Shown: positions 18,414 to 27,445, numbered from the stretch's first letter. The stretch is DNA of 64,000 nt from Microbulbifer pacificus (GCF_033723955.1 NZ_CP137555.1:620001-684000); one strand, 5' to 3'. The notes: a model not told the origin generated them from the sequence alone. A program made the numbers and translations.

Positions 18414-18434
18414 AGCCCGGCATATAGCCGGGCT
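18414..18434 (-). terminator. Terminator of tRNA-Ser
   Basis: An eight-base-pair GC stem AGCCCGGC paired with GCCGGGCT, with a short loop and a run of T on the minus strand, placed 11 bp past the 3' end of the tRNA. Confidence 0.85.
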
Positions 18435-18444
18435 CTTCGTTTAA

Positions 18445-18532
18445 TGGCGGTGAGGGAGGGATTCGAACCCTCGATACCTTTCGATATACACACTTTCCAG
18501 GCGTGCTCCTTCGACCACTCGGACACCTCACC
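18445..18532 (-). tRNA. tRNA-Ser (anticodon GGA)
   Basis: An 88-base class II tRNA with encoded CCA. The acceptor GGTGAGG pairs with CCTCACC, the anticodon loop is CTGGAAA (anticodon GGA, reads UCC/UCU), there is a long variable arm as required for serine tRNAs, and the T-loop GGTTCGAATCC is intact. Nearly identical to the E. coli tRNA-Ser(GGA). Confidence 0.97.
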
Positions 18533-18647
18533 AAATTGTATGCGTTGTCACGGTTTGTTTAGCGAGCTTACCGTCCGCACGCTAGCGGGCTCGTCGGCAT
18601 TTTTGCCTTGCTAATCAGTAACATAGCGCCCCGATCAGCGAGCGCGC

Positions 18648-18676
18648 ACTTTACAAAAAGGCGGCGGCTGGTGCAA
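18648..18676 (-). promoter_or_regulatory. Sigma-70 promoter of tRNA-Ser
   Basis: On the minus strand, -35 TTGCAC (18676-18671), 17-bp spacer, -10 TAAAGT (18653-18648), then a GC-rich discriminator GCGCGC as in stringently controlled stable-RNA promoters. It lies about 115 bp upstream of the mature tRNA. Confidence 0.7.
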
Positions 18677-18720
18677 GCCTATTTTGAAAAAAAACCTGCC
18701 ACTCACCAAGCCGCTAGCGA

Positions 18721-19293
18721 TCACTGCCCCTGCCAGTCGGCAAAAAAATCGCTCACCGCAAGCGCTGGCGCGGGGCGCGGCGTTTTTTGCGGGGTGCCCA
18801 TATAGATGAAGCCGCTGATCTCTTCGTTGTCCGCCAGACCGAGGGCGCGCGCGACCTGGCGGTTTTCGGCAAGCTCGCCGGTGCGCCAGTAAGCACCCAC
18901 CCCTTCGGCGAAGGCGGCGGTGAGCATGGCCTGCACGGCGCCGGCGGTGGACATGCGCTGTTCGCTCTGCGGGACCTTGGGGTGCTCCTGCAGGCGGGTG
19001 ATGGCCACAAGGATCAGGGGCGCGCGCAGCGGCATGGCCAGGAAGCGCTCACGCTGGGCATCACTCAACGGCTCGCCCTCGGTGTCGCCGCTCTCGCTGG
19101 CGTCGAGGTAGATCTCCCCCAGGCGGTTGCGGGCCTCGCCTTCCACCACCAGAAAACGCCAGGGGCGCAGATTGCCGTGGTCGGCGGCGCGCAGCGCGGC
19201 GCGGAAGATGTTGTCGCGCTGCGCGCTAGAGGGGGCGGGATCGGTGAGTACACCGACGGATACCCGATTGTGCAATGCTTCCAGCGCGTCCAT
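18721..19293 (-). CDS. YdjA-type nitroreductase family protein
   Basis: 190 residues, close in length and sequence to E. coli YdjA: MDALEALHNRVSV start, AADHGNLRPWRFLVVEGEAR FMN-binding stretch near residue 37, and the GAYWRTGEL and FIYMGTPQ segments in the second half. Such proteins are FMN-dependent, NAD(P)H-using oxidoreductases; the natural substrate is not known. ATG 19293 is preceded by a perfect AGGAGG; the longer upstream frame has no support. It stands alone between tRNA-Ser's promoter and the adenylate cyclase gene. Confidence 0.9.
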   Translation of the reverse strand: MDALEALHNRVSVGVLTDPAPSSAQRDNIFRAALRAADHGNLRPWRFLVVEGEARNRLGEIYLDASESGDTEGEPLSDAQRERFLAMPLRAPLILVAITRLQEHPKVPQSEQRMSTAGAVQAMLTAAFAEGVGAYWRTGELAENRQVARALGLADNEEISGFIYMGTPQKTPRPAPALAVSDFFADWQGQ

Positions 19294-19622
19294 GGTTGCC
19301 TCCTGATTCTGGCACGGTATTGGCGCCGAAACTCTGGGTGTCGGGCCGTGAAAGGTGTGGGAGTTTACCCCAAGGCGCGGAGATTCCGATGCCAGACGAA
19401 TACTCAATTTTAGGAACTTGTCCCTATTGACCGTCGCTTTCCGGGGTGCCAGAGGGTAAACTTTGCGCCTGTCCGTGATCCACCCCTCGAAATGGCGACC
19501 ACAGCGCCTAATGTAACGTCGGGGGGTGCGCTGCATCGAGCCAGCTGGCTGGTCAGCAAGAAAAAAAGACTAAAGACTCCCGGACGACTCAAACCCAGCT
19601 ATCAAAATAAGACCAAGCGTTC
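19294..19622. other. Divergent intergenic region, no gene seen
   Basis: This 329-bp stretch separates the divergent nitroreductase and adenylate cyclase genes and must hold both promoters. I see no tRNA, riboswitch, terminator or coding frame in it that I can support. Confidence 0.4.
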
Positions 19623-21017
19623 ATGCAGAATCCGCCAGAAGAAACCAGCGGCCGCCAGACGGAATCCAGGTATCCGCTCTATTTCCGTGCCCTGATCTGC
19701 TTCGCGGCTTCAGGGACCTTACTGAACAGTATCAACTGGTCCGCTGTCTTTTCCCAGAACACGCTGTTACAACTCGCCATGGCCGCCCTGCTGCTGGGCT
19801 ATATTCCTGTTGCCTACCAGATCGCTCGCCGCAGCGACCCGGACAACAGCGACGTCGTGCGTCGCTGGCTCGCGTTTACCGATGCGTTGCTGATCGGCAT
19901 GGCGATGGCCATGTCCAACTTCAATCTTCTGCCCAGCCTGCTGTTCCTTACCATGATCCAGTTCAACGCCCTAACCCAGGGCGGTGGGCGCAGCTGGTTT
20001 GAGCACAATACGGCAATGCTGCTGGGCGTGGCCATCGGCTATCTGATTCACCGTCCGGCACTGGTAGTGAATGCTGACCTGAATATCAGCGCCGCCAGCC
20101 TGATCGGTGTTTTTACCTATTTCTGCTGCTACGCCTTTTACACCCACAACCAGATCGCGCGACTGAAGGCGGACAGCCAGCAATTGCAACAGGAACAGCG
20201 CGCCGCCAACCTGGCCAGTTACAAACTGTCCCGCTACCTGCCCAAGCGCCTGTGGCGGGCAGTGACCACTGGCAAGGAAAAGGAAATTGTCACCGAGCGC
20301 AAGCTGCTGACGGTGTTCTTTTCCGATATCAAGGATTTCAGCCAGCTCACCGAAGAGATGGAGGCGGAGACCCTCACCCGCCTGCTGAACAACTACCTGA
20401 CCGAAATGTCACGCATCGTCGCCCACTACGGCGGCACCATCGACAAGTTCATCGGTGACGCGGTGATGGTGGTGTTCGGGGACGATCAGAGCAAAGGGCC
20501 AAAATCCGATGCCCTGCGCTGCGTGGCCATGGCGCTGGCGATGCGCAAGCGGGTGCGGGAAATGATGCAGGAGTGGTACGACCAGGGTATTTCCCACCCG
20601 CTGCAGATCCGCATTGGTATCAACACCGGCTACTGCACCGTGGGGGTTTTCGGCACCGCCGACTACCACACCTATACGGTGATGGGTACCCATGTGAACC
20701 TGGCGGCGCGACTGGAAAGCGCGGCGGAGCCGGGCGAGATCCTAATCAGCCATGAAACCTGGTCGATGATCAAACAGACGGTGATGTGCCGCGACAAGGG
20801 GCATGTGAGCGTTAAGGGCTTCAGCACCCCGGTGAAGGTCTACTCGGTGACCGACCTGCGCAAGAATCTCGGCGGCCAGCTGAGCTATCTCGAAGAGCAC
20901 GCACCGGGATTTGCCATGCACCTGGATCTGGACAAGATCCGCAATTACGACAAGGAAAAAGTCATGCAGGCGCTGCAAACCGCGCAGGCACGCCTGAAGA
21001 GCAAAGTCATTATCTGA
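19623..21017 (+). CDS. Membrane adenylate cyclase, class III (MASE2-like sensor)
   Basis: 464 residues. Six hydrophobic helices in residues about 20-175, arranged in pairs as in the MASE2 sensor domain, are followed by a short linker helix and a class III cyclase domain from about 225 to 410. FSDIKDFS (D235) and DKFIGDAVMVVFGD (D279) supply the two metal-binding aspartates; the Asn-Arg pair of transition-state residues is in VNLAARLES near 360. It makes cAMP (possibly cGMP) at the inner membrane, like CyaB of Pseudomonas. The N-terminal ligand is unknown. It stands as a single gene. Confidence 0.9.
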   Translation: MQNPPEETSGRQTESRYPLYFRALICFAASGTLLNSINWSAVFSQNTLLQLAMAALLLGYIPVAYQIARRSDPDNSDVVRRWLAFTDALLIGMAMAMSNFNLLPSLLFLTMIQFNALTQGGGRSWFEHNTAMLLGVAIGYLIHRPALVVNADLNISAASLIGVFTYFCCYAFYTHNQIARLKADSQQLQQEQRAANLASYKLSRYLPKRLWRAVTTGKEKEIVTERKLLTVFFSDIKDFSQLTEEMEAETLTRLLNNYLTEMSRIVAHYGGTIDKFIGDAVMVVFGDDQSKGPKSDALRCVAMALAMRKRVREMMQEWYDQGISHPLQIRIGINTGYCTVGVFGTADYHTYTVMGTHVNLAARLESAAEPGEILISHETWSMIKQTVMCRDKGHVSVKGFSTPVKVYSVTDLRKNLGGQLSYLEEHAPGFAMHLDLDKIRNYDKEKVMQALQTAQARLKSKVII

Positions 21018-21025
21018 CGCGTATA

Positions 21026-21053
21026 AAGCGCCCCCCACTATCACGGGGCGCTT
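21026..21053. terminator. Stem-loop between convergent genes
   Basis: A nine-base-pair stem AAGCGCCCC paired with GGGGCGCTT (21026-21034 and 21045-21053) lies between the convergent adenylate cyclase and queF genes. The T-run is weak, so termination efficiency is uncertain. Confidence 0.55.
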
Positions 21054-21084
21054 GTCGCACCCCGTTACCTCCCAAACCCCACAC

Positions 21085-21915
21085 TTACTGCCGGGCAAAA
21101 CGCCCGGGAAATACGATTTCGCCGGTTGAGGTGCGCAGTGGATTGATATCCAGGCCACCGCGGCGGGTATACCGCGCGCAAACGGTGAGCTTTTCAAATT
21201 CTGCCAGCTTCTGCAGATCGCAGTAGATGCGCTCCACGCAGTGCTCATGGAAGTCCTGGTGCTCGCGGAAGGAGATGATGTAGGCCAGCAGCGCCGCACG
21301 CTTCAGCGCGGGGCCACGGTACTCGATCACCACTGTGGCCCAGTCCGGCTGGCCGGTTACCGGGCAGTTGCTGCGCAGCAGATGGCTGTAAAGCACCTCC
21401 TCTGCCACCTCGCCGCTCTCTTCCAGTTTGAGCAATGCTGCATCCGGCTGATAGGTGCGCGCCTCGATATCGAGCCCGTCCAGACAAACGCCGGTCGGCC
21501 TGTGCACGTCGAGCGCGACATCCTCCACATCGAACAGGGTCACGGCCACGTCGCTGCCCGCCGCTGAACTCAAATCCCGCTCAAGCGTTGCCTGTACTGC
21601 ATCCCTGGACGGGAACTCGGTCTGGTTGTAGGAGTTCAGATACAGCTTGAAGGATTTGGACTCGATCATCGCCGGGCTCGAAGCCGCAAAGCGGAAGCGA
21701 ACCACCGCCACCTGTGGCACCCCCTTTGGATTCAACCAGGAAAGTTCAAATCCCCACCATTCGTCCGCACCCGAGAATGGTAGCGCCTGCCCCTCCAGCC
21801 CCAGCTGCGCGCGGGAAACCGAGCGCGGGATCGGGTGCAGCAGCTTGGGGTTGTAGCTGGATTCATAGCGGGTTTCCTGCCCCAGGGGGAGGTTTTGCCA
21901 GTCTTCTCGATTCAT
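21085..21915 (-). CDS. queF: NADPH-dependent 7-cyano-7-deazaguanine reductase (long form)
   Basis: 276 residues, the bimodular QueF of gammaproteobacteria that reduces preQ0 to preQ1 in queuosine biosynthesis. The catalytic Cys184 lies in RSNCPVTGQPDW and the partner Asp191 follows; the family-specific ESKSFKLYLNSYNQTEF motif, which binds NADPH, is at residues about 85-101 in the N-terminal half, as in E. coli QueF. 25 bp separate it from the ABC permease gene upstream. Confidence 0.97.
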   Translation of the reverse strand: MNREDWQNLPLGQETRYESSYNPKLLHPIPRSVSRAQLGLEGQALPFSGADEWWGFELSWLNPKGVPQVAVVRFRFAASSPAMIESKSFKLYLNSYNQTEFPSRDAVQATLERDLSSAAGSDVAVTLFDVEDVALDVHRPTGVCLDGLDIEARTYQPDAALLKLEESGEVAEEVLYSHLLRSNCPVTGQPDWATVVIEYRGPALKRAALLAYIISFREHQDFHEHCVERIYCDLQKLAEFEKLTVCARYTRRGGLDINPLRTSTGEIVFPGRFARQ

Positions 21916-21940
21916 GCAACGTTAACTCAGTCGAACAATT

Positions 21941-22714
21941 TCAGTGGCGCAGGCGCTTACCGTGACGCATCAGATACAGGGACCAGGCAGACAGCAGTGC
22001 GATAAACACCAGCACGCCGGCAAAAGCCCAGCCCACATTGATATCGGAAACACCCAACACGCCATAGCGGAAAGCGTTGACCATATAAAGAATGGGATTC
22101 AGCTTTGACAGTCCCTGCCAGAACGGCGACAGCAGCTCGATGGAATAAAACACCCCGCCCAGATAGGTCAGCGGCGTAAGCACAAAGGTTGGAATGATGG
22201 ATATGTCATCGAAGCTGTTGGCATAGATGGCATTGATAAACCCCGCAAGGGAAAACAGCACCGAAGTCAGGAACACGATCAGGATCGTCAGCCCAATATG
22301 CTGTACCGTCAATGAGGTGAAAATCAGCGCGATCACGGTAACGATCAGCCCCACGATCAACCCGCGGGCCACACCACCCAGCACATAACCGGCCATCACC
22401 ACCCAGTTAGGCGTCGGCGACACCAGTAGTTCCTCGACATTGCGCTGGAATTTGGCACTGTAAAACGACGACACCACATTCGCGTAGGAGTTGGTGATCA
22501 CCGACATCATGATCAACCCGGGCACCACGAACTCCATGTAGGAGTAGCCGCCCATATCGCCGATACGGCTGCCGATCAGCGAGCCGAAGATCACGAAATA
22601 CAGTGACATGGTGATCACCGGCGGCACCAGGGTCTGTGGCCAGATACGCGTGAAGCGCCGCACCTCGCGGCGGAAAATCGTCGAGAAGGAAGTCCAGATC
22701 AGTTGCGGGCTCAC
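21941..22714 (-). CDS. ABC-2 type exporter permease (YadH-like)
   Basis: 257 residues with six hydrophobic segments and the ABC-2 membrane-domain signature near residues 95-120 (FQRNVEELLVSPTPNWVVMAGYVLGG), as in E. coli YadH. It overlaps the ATPase gene by 4 bp (ATGA) and is translated with it. The exported substrate is not known. Confidence 0.93.
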   Translation of the reverse strand: MSPQLIWTSFSTIFRREVRRFTRIWPQTLVPPVITMSLYFVIFGSLIGSRIGDMGGYSYMEFVVPGLIMMSVITNSYANVVSSFYSAKFQRNVEELLVSPTPNWVVMAGYVLGGVARGLIVGLIVTVIALIFTSLTVQHIGLTILIVFLTSVLFSLAGFINAIYANSFDDISIIPTFVLTPLTYLGGVFYSIELLSPFWQGLSKLNPILYMVNAFRYGVLGVSDINVGWAFAGVLVFIALLSAWSLYLMRHGKRLRH

Positions 22715-23661
22715 GACTTCACCTCCTTGCCGGCAGTTTCCTGCACCTTGTTCTGTGCCAACAGGGAAACAAACAGTTCTTCCAGGCGGTTGGCGCGATT
22801 GCGCATGCTGGTCACGGAAATATTCTGCGCACTCAGGTGTGCAAACAGGTCGGACAGGCTCTGCCCCTTCTCCACCGTCACTTCCACGCTGTGTTCGTCC
22901 AGCAGTCGCCCCACGAAATCGCCGAAATCTGGCGCCTCGAGCAGGGTTTCGCGACAGTCGAGAATAAACACCTCCCTGCTCAGGGTCTTGATCAGGGACT
23001 TGATGGAAGTGTTTTCAATAATGTCGCCCTTGTCGATGATGGCGATATTGCGGCACAGGCTCTCCGCCTCTTCCAGGTAGTGGGTGGTGAGAATGATGGT
23101 AGTACCCTGGGCGTTGATCTCCTGCAGGAACTCCCACATGGAGCGGCGCAGTTCGATATCCACACCGGCAGTGGGCTCATCGAGAATCAGCAGGCGCGGC
23201 TCGTGAATCAGCGCACGGGCGATCATCAGCCGCCGCTTCATACCGCCGGAGAGCATCCGCGCCTGGGAATCGCGCTTGTCCCACAGGCCCAGCTTGCGCA
23301 GGTACTTCTCAGTGCGCTCTTCCGCCAGTGCGCGCGGCATACCGTAAAAGCCGCCCTGGGTGCAGACGATGTCGAACACCTTTTCAAACTGGCTGAAATT
23401 GAATTCCTGCGGCACTACACCGAGCATCTGCTTGGCTGCCGGAAAATCCCGGTCGATGTCGATACCGAAGATCGACACCTCACCGCCGGTCTTGCGCACC
23501 AGTGAGCAAAGAATACCGATGGTAGTGGACTTGCCGGCGCCGTTCGGTCCCAGCAGAGCAAAGAAATCACCCGGCTGCACCTCAAAGCTGATGCCCTTCA
23601 GCGCCCGAAAGCCGTTGTCGTAGGTTTTTTCAAGATTTTTGATGGAGAGCGCAGCAGTCAT
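22711..23661 (-). CDS. ABC exporter ATP-binding protein (YadG-like)
   Basis: 316 residues. Walker A LGPNGAGKST at about 38-47, signature LSGGMKRRL at about 139-147, Walker B LLILDEPTAGVD at about 158-169, and a switch histidine in TTHYLEEAE. The C-terminal 80 residues are an extra domain common in this family. It supplies ATP hydrolysis for the adjacent permease; the pair resembles E. coli YadG/YadH. A good AGGAGG sits 7 bp upstream of the ATG. Confidence 0.95.
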   Translation of the reverse strand: MTAALSIKNLEKTYDNGFRALKGISFEVQPGDFFALLGPNGAGKSTTIGILCSLVRKTGGEVSIFGIDIDRDFPAAKQMLGVVPQEFNFSQFEKVFDIVCTQGGFYGMPRALAEERTEKYLRKLGLWDKRDSQARMLSGGMKRRLMIARALIHEPRLLILDEPTAGVDIELRRSMWEFLQEINAQGTTIILTTHYLEEAESLCRNIAIIDKGDIIENTSIKSLIKTLSREVFILDCRETLLEAPDFGDFVGRLLDEHSVEVTVEKGQSLSDLFAHLSAQNISVTSMRNRANRLEELFVSLLAQNKVQETAGKEVKS

Positions 23662-23773
23662 GGAGCCTCCTGAAATGGGTGACGTTATTCAACGCCCATA
23701 TCCTGCAGATTTCAACGGCAGGCCATATTCACAGCACCCTGACGGTACCCTCAATGGTCAACCGGTAAAAAAA

Positions 23774-23796
23774 AAAGCCGCTCATTGAGCGGCTTT
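23774..23796 (-). terminator. Terminator of the Glu-Gly tRNA operon
   Basis: An 11-bp perfect stem with a one-base centre (effectively a 3- to 5-base loop) at 23774-23796 is followed on the minus strand by a long T-run (A run on the + strand at 23767-23776). It lies just beyond the last tRNA-Gly. Confidence 0.9.
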
Positions 23797-23801
23797 GAAA
23801 T

Positions 23802-23877
23802 TGGAGCGGGAAACCGGGTTCGAACCGGCGACCTCAACCTTGGCAAGGTTGCGCTCTACCAACTGAGCTATTCCCGC
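23802..23877 (-). tRNA. tRNA-Gly (anticodon GCC), copy 1
   Basis: A 76-base tRNA with encoded CCA. Acceptor GCGGGAA/TTCCCGC, anticodon loop CTTGCCAAG gives GCC, T-loop GGTTCGAACC. Identical to the other two glycine copies of this operon. Confidence 0.97.
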
Positions 23878-23918
23878 TTTTTTCTGTCACCAGAACCGCA
23901 TGTGCAGCCCCGATAAAA

Positions 23919-23994
23919 TGGCATCCCCAAGGGGAGTCGAACCCCTGTTACCGCCGTGAAAGGGCGGTGTCCTAGGCCTCTAGACGATGGGGAC
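23919..23994 (-). tRNA. tRNA-Glu (anticodon TTC), copy 1
   Basis: A 76-base tRNA with encoded CCA. Acceptor GTCCCCA/TGGGGAT, anticodon loop CCTTTCACG gives TTC. Separated from glycine copy 1 by 41 bp, unlike the one-base spacing of the other two pairs. Confidence 0.97.
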
Positions 23995-24110
23995 AGAAAC
24001 TTTGCTTCAATTTGGTATTTGAAGCATCCGGCCTGTCAGACCGGCTTGGCGAAACAACGACTGCCCCACCGGCTCACCCGCACCCTAGAGTGGTGCGCCT
24101 GAGCGAAATT

Positions 24111-24186
24111 TGGAGCGGGAAACCGGGTTCGAACCGGCGACCTCAACCTTGGCAAGGTTGCGCTCTACCAACTGAGCTATTCCCGC
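24111..24186 (-). tRNA. tRNA-Gly (anticodon GCC), copy 2
   Basis: Identical to copy 1. One base from tRNA-Glu copy 2, and 116 bp from tRNA-Glu copy 1 through a spacer that resembles the one between pairs 2 and 3. Confidence 0.97.
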
Positions 24187-24187
24187 A

Positions 24188-24263
24188 TGGCATCCCCAAG
24201 GGGAGTCGAACCCCTGTTACCGCCGTGAAAGGGCGGTGTCCTAGGCCTCTAGACGATGGGGAC
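24188..24263 (-). tRNA. tRNA-Glu (anticodon TTC), copy 2
   Basis: Same sequence as copy 1, with encoded CCA. Directly abuts tRNA-Gly copy 2, so the pair is probably processed from one transcript. Confidence 0.97.
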
Positions 24264-24371
24264 AGAATTTGCTTCAACTTCCTGAAGCATCCGACCTGTC
24301 GATCGGCTTGGCGAAACATAACTGTTTTACCGGCTCAACCGCACTCTAGAGTGGTGCGCCTGAACAAAAAT

Positions 24372-24447
24372 TGGAGCGGGAAACCGGGTTCGAACCGGCG
24401 ACCTCAACCTTGGCAAGGTTGCGCTCTACCAACTGAGCTATTCCCGC
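24372..24447 (-). tRNA. tRNA-Gly (anticodon GCC), copy 3
   Basis: Identical to copies 1 and 2. Followed by 108 bp of spacer before tRNA-Glu copy 2. Confidence 0.97.
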
Positions 24448-24448
24448 G

Positions 24449-24524
24449 TGGCATCCCCAAGGGGAGTCGAACCCCTGTTACCGCCGTGAAAGGGCGGTGT
24501 CCTAGGCCTCTAGACGATGGGGAC
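24449..24524 (-). tRNA. tRNA-Glu (anticodon TTC), copy 3
   Basis: First tRNA of the operon as transcribed. Same sequence as the other glutamate copies, with encoded CCA, one base from tRNA-Gly copy 3. Confidence 0.97.
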
Positions 24525-24589
24525 CCAGAATCCTTCTCGGCAATCGTCGCTGCGTTTCCGCGAGCGCCCAGTGCGTCGAAGTGGGGCGG

Positions 24590-24618
24590 ATTCTATGGAC
24601 CCCCCCGAAGACTGTCAA
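24590..24618 (-). promoter_or_regulatory. Strong sigma-70 promoter of the Glu-Gly tRNA operon
   Basis: On the minus strand, a consensus -35 TTGACA (24618-24613), 17-bp spacer, -10 TAGAAT (24595-24590), and a GC-rich discriminator CCGCCCC, as in stringently regulated stable-RNA promoters. Confidence 0.88.
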
Positions 24619-24756
24619 CACTTCGCTGCAAAAAAATTTAAGAATTTTCCCTTTGCATACAGACACTTACCGAAATCCCGCAACAATACGAGACAAACAG
24701 GTCAAACTTAGACAACCGGCAATTGATATTTGTTGCGCCAACAGGCGGCTAGCTGG

Positions 24757-25518
24757 TCAGCGCCGTTCCGTCCTCCTGCGCATCTGATGCAGAAAAGTAC
24801 GGATGCGCTCGCCGTTGCTGCCAAGATCGAAGGTCCTGGCACGGGACGCAGAACGCACATCCACTTTTACACCATCTCCCTCTTTCTTCACCCGCACCAC
24901 CACATCTTCGGTAAACCCAAGCACCGGCGTGCGCGCCACGGCCTCTATACGCCCCTGATTGGGACTCTTCGCCACCACCCGCCAGCCGAGCTTCTGCGCC
25001 ACCTCAGCAGCCAGCTCGGTGGCCTCGGCCACAGTCATCTTGAGCGGCAGCGGCTGGATATCCTGGTACAGCGGTGAGTTGCGCTGCTGACTGGCCACTT
25101 CGGCGCCGGCGTAGTCCGGGCTGTTATCGCCCGGGCCGCGCAGGGACAGAATCGCCTCGAACGCCGGTGGGTCCTGCAGATCGGTGGAGATATCGTGGAT
25201 GGGCGGGGCGCGGAAATTGTGCTCTCCCACCACAAACAACGGGATTGCCACCGGAATCGCCCCCAGGACCGCGGCCCACAGGGCGGCGCTGCGCGCCTCC
25301 GGGTGACGTTTTACCAAGCCCCAGATAAACACCAGGATCGAAATCAGCGCCACCACCACCGCAGCCAGCCCGGCGTACTTGAACACCTCAAAGGCCGTCA
25401 TATAGTGGAGCAGCCCTAACCTGACCGCCGTCACCGCCAGCGCAATGATTGCAAGCAGCAGCCACTGAATACGGTACAGCCACCGGCTCCAGTGGCGTTT
25501 TCGGCCTGATCGGATCAT
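24757..25518 (-). CDS. DUF1499 domain membrane protein
   Basis: 253 residues. Three hydrophobic helices at about residues 16-36, 44-67 and 77-97 are followed by a soluble DUF1499 domain from about 110 (start of DLQDPPAF) to the end, with the conserved GRIEAVARTPVLGFTEDVVVR strand. The domain has no established function. It lies 27 bp downstream of msrB on the same strand. The stop is close to the tRNA operon promoter. Confidence 0.85.
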   Translation of the reverse strand: MIRSGRKRHWSRWLYRIQWLLLAIIALAVTAVRLGLLHYMTAFEVFKYAGLAAVVVALISILVFIWGLVKRHPEARSAALWAAVLGAIPVAIPLFVVGEHNFRAPPIHDISTDLQDPPAFEAILSLRGPGDNSPDYAGAEVASQQRNSPLYQDIQPLPLKMTVAEATELAAEVAQKLGWRVVAKSPNQGRIEAVARTPVLGFTEDVVVRVKKEGDGVKVDVRSASRARTFDLGSNGERIRTFLHQMRRRTERR

Positions 25519-25545
25519 CGGAGCCCTCCGGTCATTTTCTAGAGG

Positions 25546-25959
25546 TCACTCTTTGTCGGCGCCCTCCTCTCGTTCGGGATCGTGCTGTACCGACAGTGAA
25601 TTAACACAATAGCGCAGCCCCGTGGCAGTCGGCCCATCCGGAAATACATGCCCCAGGTGGCAGCCGCAATTGGCACACAGGATCTCTACACGCTGCATAC
25701 CGAAACTGTAATCCTGCTGCTCCGCCACCACGCCGGCCTTGGCCTCGGCGTCGAAGCTCGGCCATCCACAACCGGATTCGAACTTGGATTCCGAGTCAAA
25801 CAGCACCTCACCGCAACAGCGGCAGCGGTACAGGCCATCCTCGAAGTGTGCCCAGTACTCGCCGGAAAATGGCCGCTCAGTCCCCCCTTCCCGGCAAACG
25901 TGAAATTCTTCCGGTGTCAGGCGTTCGCGCCAGTAGTTATCGTCTTTTTCTTTTGACAT
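25546..25959 (-). CDS. msrB: Peptide-methionine (R)-S-oxide reductase
   Basis: 137 residues. Reduces methionine R-sulfoxide in damaged proteins. The zinc site has two CxxC pairs (C46/C49 in CRCCG and C95/C98 in CANCG), the catalytic Cys118 lies in RYCVNS, and C64 in SGCGWPSF is the usual resolving position. ATG 25959 gives the normal MsrB length; the longer open frame upstream is not supported. Divergent from alaA across a 271-bp gap. Confidence 0.96.
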   Translation of the reverse strand: MSKEKDDNYWRERLTPEEFHVCREGGTERPFSGEYWAHFEDGLYRCRCCGEVLFDSESKFESGCGWPSFDAEAKAGVVAEQQDYSFGMQRVEILCANCGCHLGHVFPDGPTATGLRYCVNSLSVQHDPEREEGADKE

Positions 25960-26230
25960 ACTGTAGTTCCTTTTTTCGCCAGACAAGTCAGTATCCAGCG
26001 GCATTATCCTGCCCGGCAAAACGCTTAGCGGCAGCATCGCAATTATCCACGGTGCCAGCCCCATCGCGCCCGGTTCATCAAACCAGTTCACGATGGCCCA
26101 ACCCGCCCCGCAACAGTTAGCGCAGCCTACAAGAAACCCGGGCGCAGGTTGGAAAAATTTGCCCACAAGATTGTCTCCCGCAGACACTCTTCCACCAACA
26201 TCAGTTGAAGGCTCTACGAAGTACGCAGCA

Positions 26231-27445
26231 ATGAAGGATATTCACAAGTCGGAAAAACTCCATGGCGTCTGTTACGAAATCCGCGGTCCGGTCATGGAAC
26301 AGGCATCGCGCATGGAGGAAGAAGGCCACCGGATCATGAAGCTGAACATCGGCAATCCGGCCCCGTTCGGTTTTGACGCGCCGGACGAAATTTTGCAGGA
26401 CGTGATCTATAACCTGTCCCAGGCACAGGGCTATGTGGAATCCAAGGGCTTGTTTGCGGCGCGCAAGGCGATCATGCACGAGTGCCAGAACCTGGGTGTA
26501 CCCGGTGTCGACATCGACGATATCTACCTGGGCAATGGCGTCTCCGAGCTGATCTCCATGTCCACCCAGGCGCTGCTGAACAACGGCGATGAGATGCTGT
26601 TGCCGATGCCCAACTACCCGCTGTGGATGGCCGCCACCAACCTGACCGGTGCCAAACCGGTACTTTACCGCTGCGACGAACAGGCGGGCTGGCTGCCGGA
26701 TATCGAAGACATCAAATCCAAGATCACCCCCCGCACCCGCGGCATTGTGGTGATCAACCCGAACAACCCCACCGGTGCGGTCTATCCGAAAGAGCTGCTG
26801 GAGCAGATCGTCGAGGTCGCGCGCCAGCACAACCTGGTGATTTTTGCCGACGAGATTTACAGCAAGATCCTGTACGACGATGCGGTATTCACCCCCATGG
26901 GCTCCCTCGCCCACGATGTGCTGTGCCTGAGTTTCAACGGCCTGTCCAAATCCTACCGCCTCGCGGGCTTCCGCTCTGGCTGGATGATAATAAGCGGGGC
27001 CAAGCACCGCGCGCGCGGTTTTATCGAGGGCATGGATATCCTTTCCTCCATGCGTCTGTGCGGCAACGTGCCGGCGATGTTTGCGGTGCAGACGGCTCTC
27101 GGCGGCTACCAGAGCATCAACGACCTGGTACTACCCGGCGGCCGCCTGCGCAAGCAGCGGGACCTGGCCTGGCAGATGCTGAACGACATCCCCGGTGTCA
27201 GCTGCGTTAAGCCCCAGGGCGCAATTTACATGTTCCCGCGCATCGACCTGGACCGTCACAAGATCGAGAACGATGAGAAATTCGTGCTCGACTTCCTGCG
27301 TCAGGAAAAAATCCTGCTGGTTCAGGGCAGCGCCTTTCACTGGGATGCGCCGGACCACCTGCGCATTGTGTTCCTGCCCCGTCTAGATGACCTGGGCCAC
27401 GCGATTGATCGGCTGGGCAACTTCTTAGAGCGTTACACGGGTTAA
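26231..27445 (+). CDS. alaA: Alanine aminotransferase (class I/II PLP enzyme)
   Basis: 404 residues from ATG 26231, the same length as E. coli AlaA, which transfers an amino group between glutamate and pyruvate. The fold type I hallmarks are present: NPNNPTGAVYPKELLEQI, FADEIYSKILYDD (PLP-binding Asp and Tyr), and the Schiff-base lysine in SFNGLSKSYRLAGFRSGW near residue 240. The open frame extends upstream to 26093, but that part has no homology and lies over the msrB promoter side. A small conserved gene follows after 32 bp. Confidence 0.95.
   Translation: MKDIHKSEKLHGVCYEIRGPVMEQASRMEEEGHRIMKLNIGNPAPFGFDAPDEILQDVIYNLSQAQGYVESKGLFAARKAIMHECQNLGVPGVDIDDIYLGNGVSELISMSTQALLNNGDEMLLPMPNYPLWMAATNLTGAKPVLYRCDEQAGWLPDIEDIKSKITPRTRGIVVINPNNPTGAVYPKELLEQIVEVARQHNLVIFADEIYSKILYDDAVFTPMGSLAHDVLCLSFNGLSKSYRLAGFRSGWMIISGAKHRARGFIEGMDILSSMRLCGNVPAMFAVQTALGGYQSINDLVLPGGRLRKQRDLAWQMLNDIPGVSCVKPQGAIYMFPRIDLDRHKIENDEKFVLDFLRQEKILLVQGSAFHWDAPDHLRIVFLPRLDDLGHAIDRLGNFLERYTG

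Noticed and set aside
18233..18526. 97-residue minus-strand frame across tRNA-Ser
   Set aside because: Translation of the tRNA and its flanks, a common false call.
24012..24641. 209-residue + strand frame with a repeated peptide across the Glu-Gly tRNAs
   Set aside because: The repeats come from the repeated tRNA genes; not a protein.
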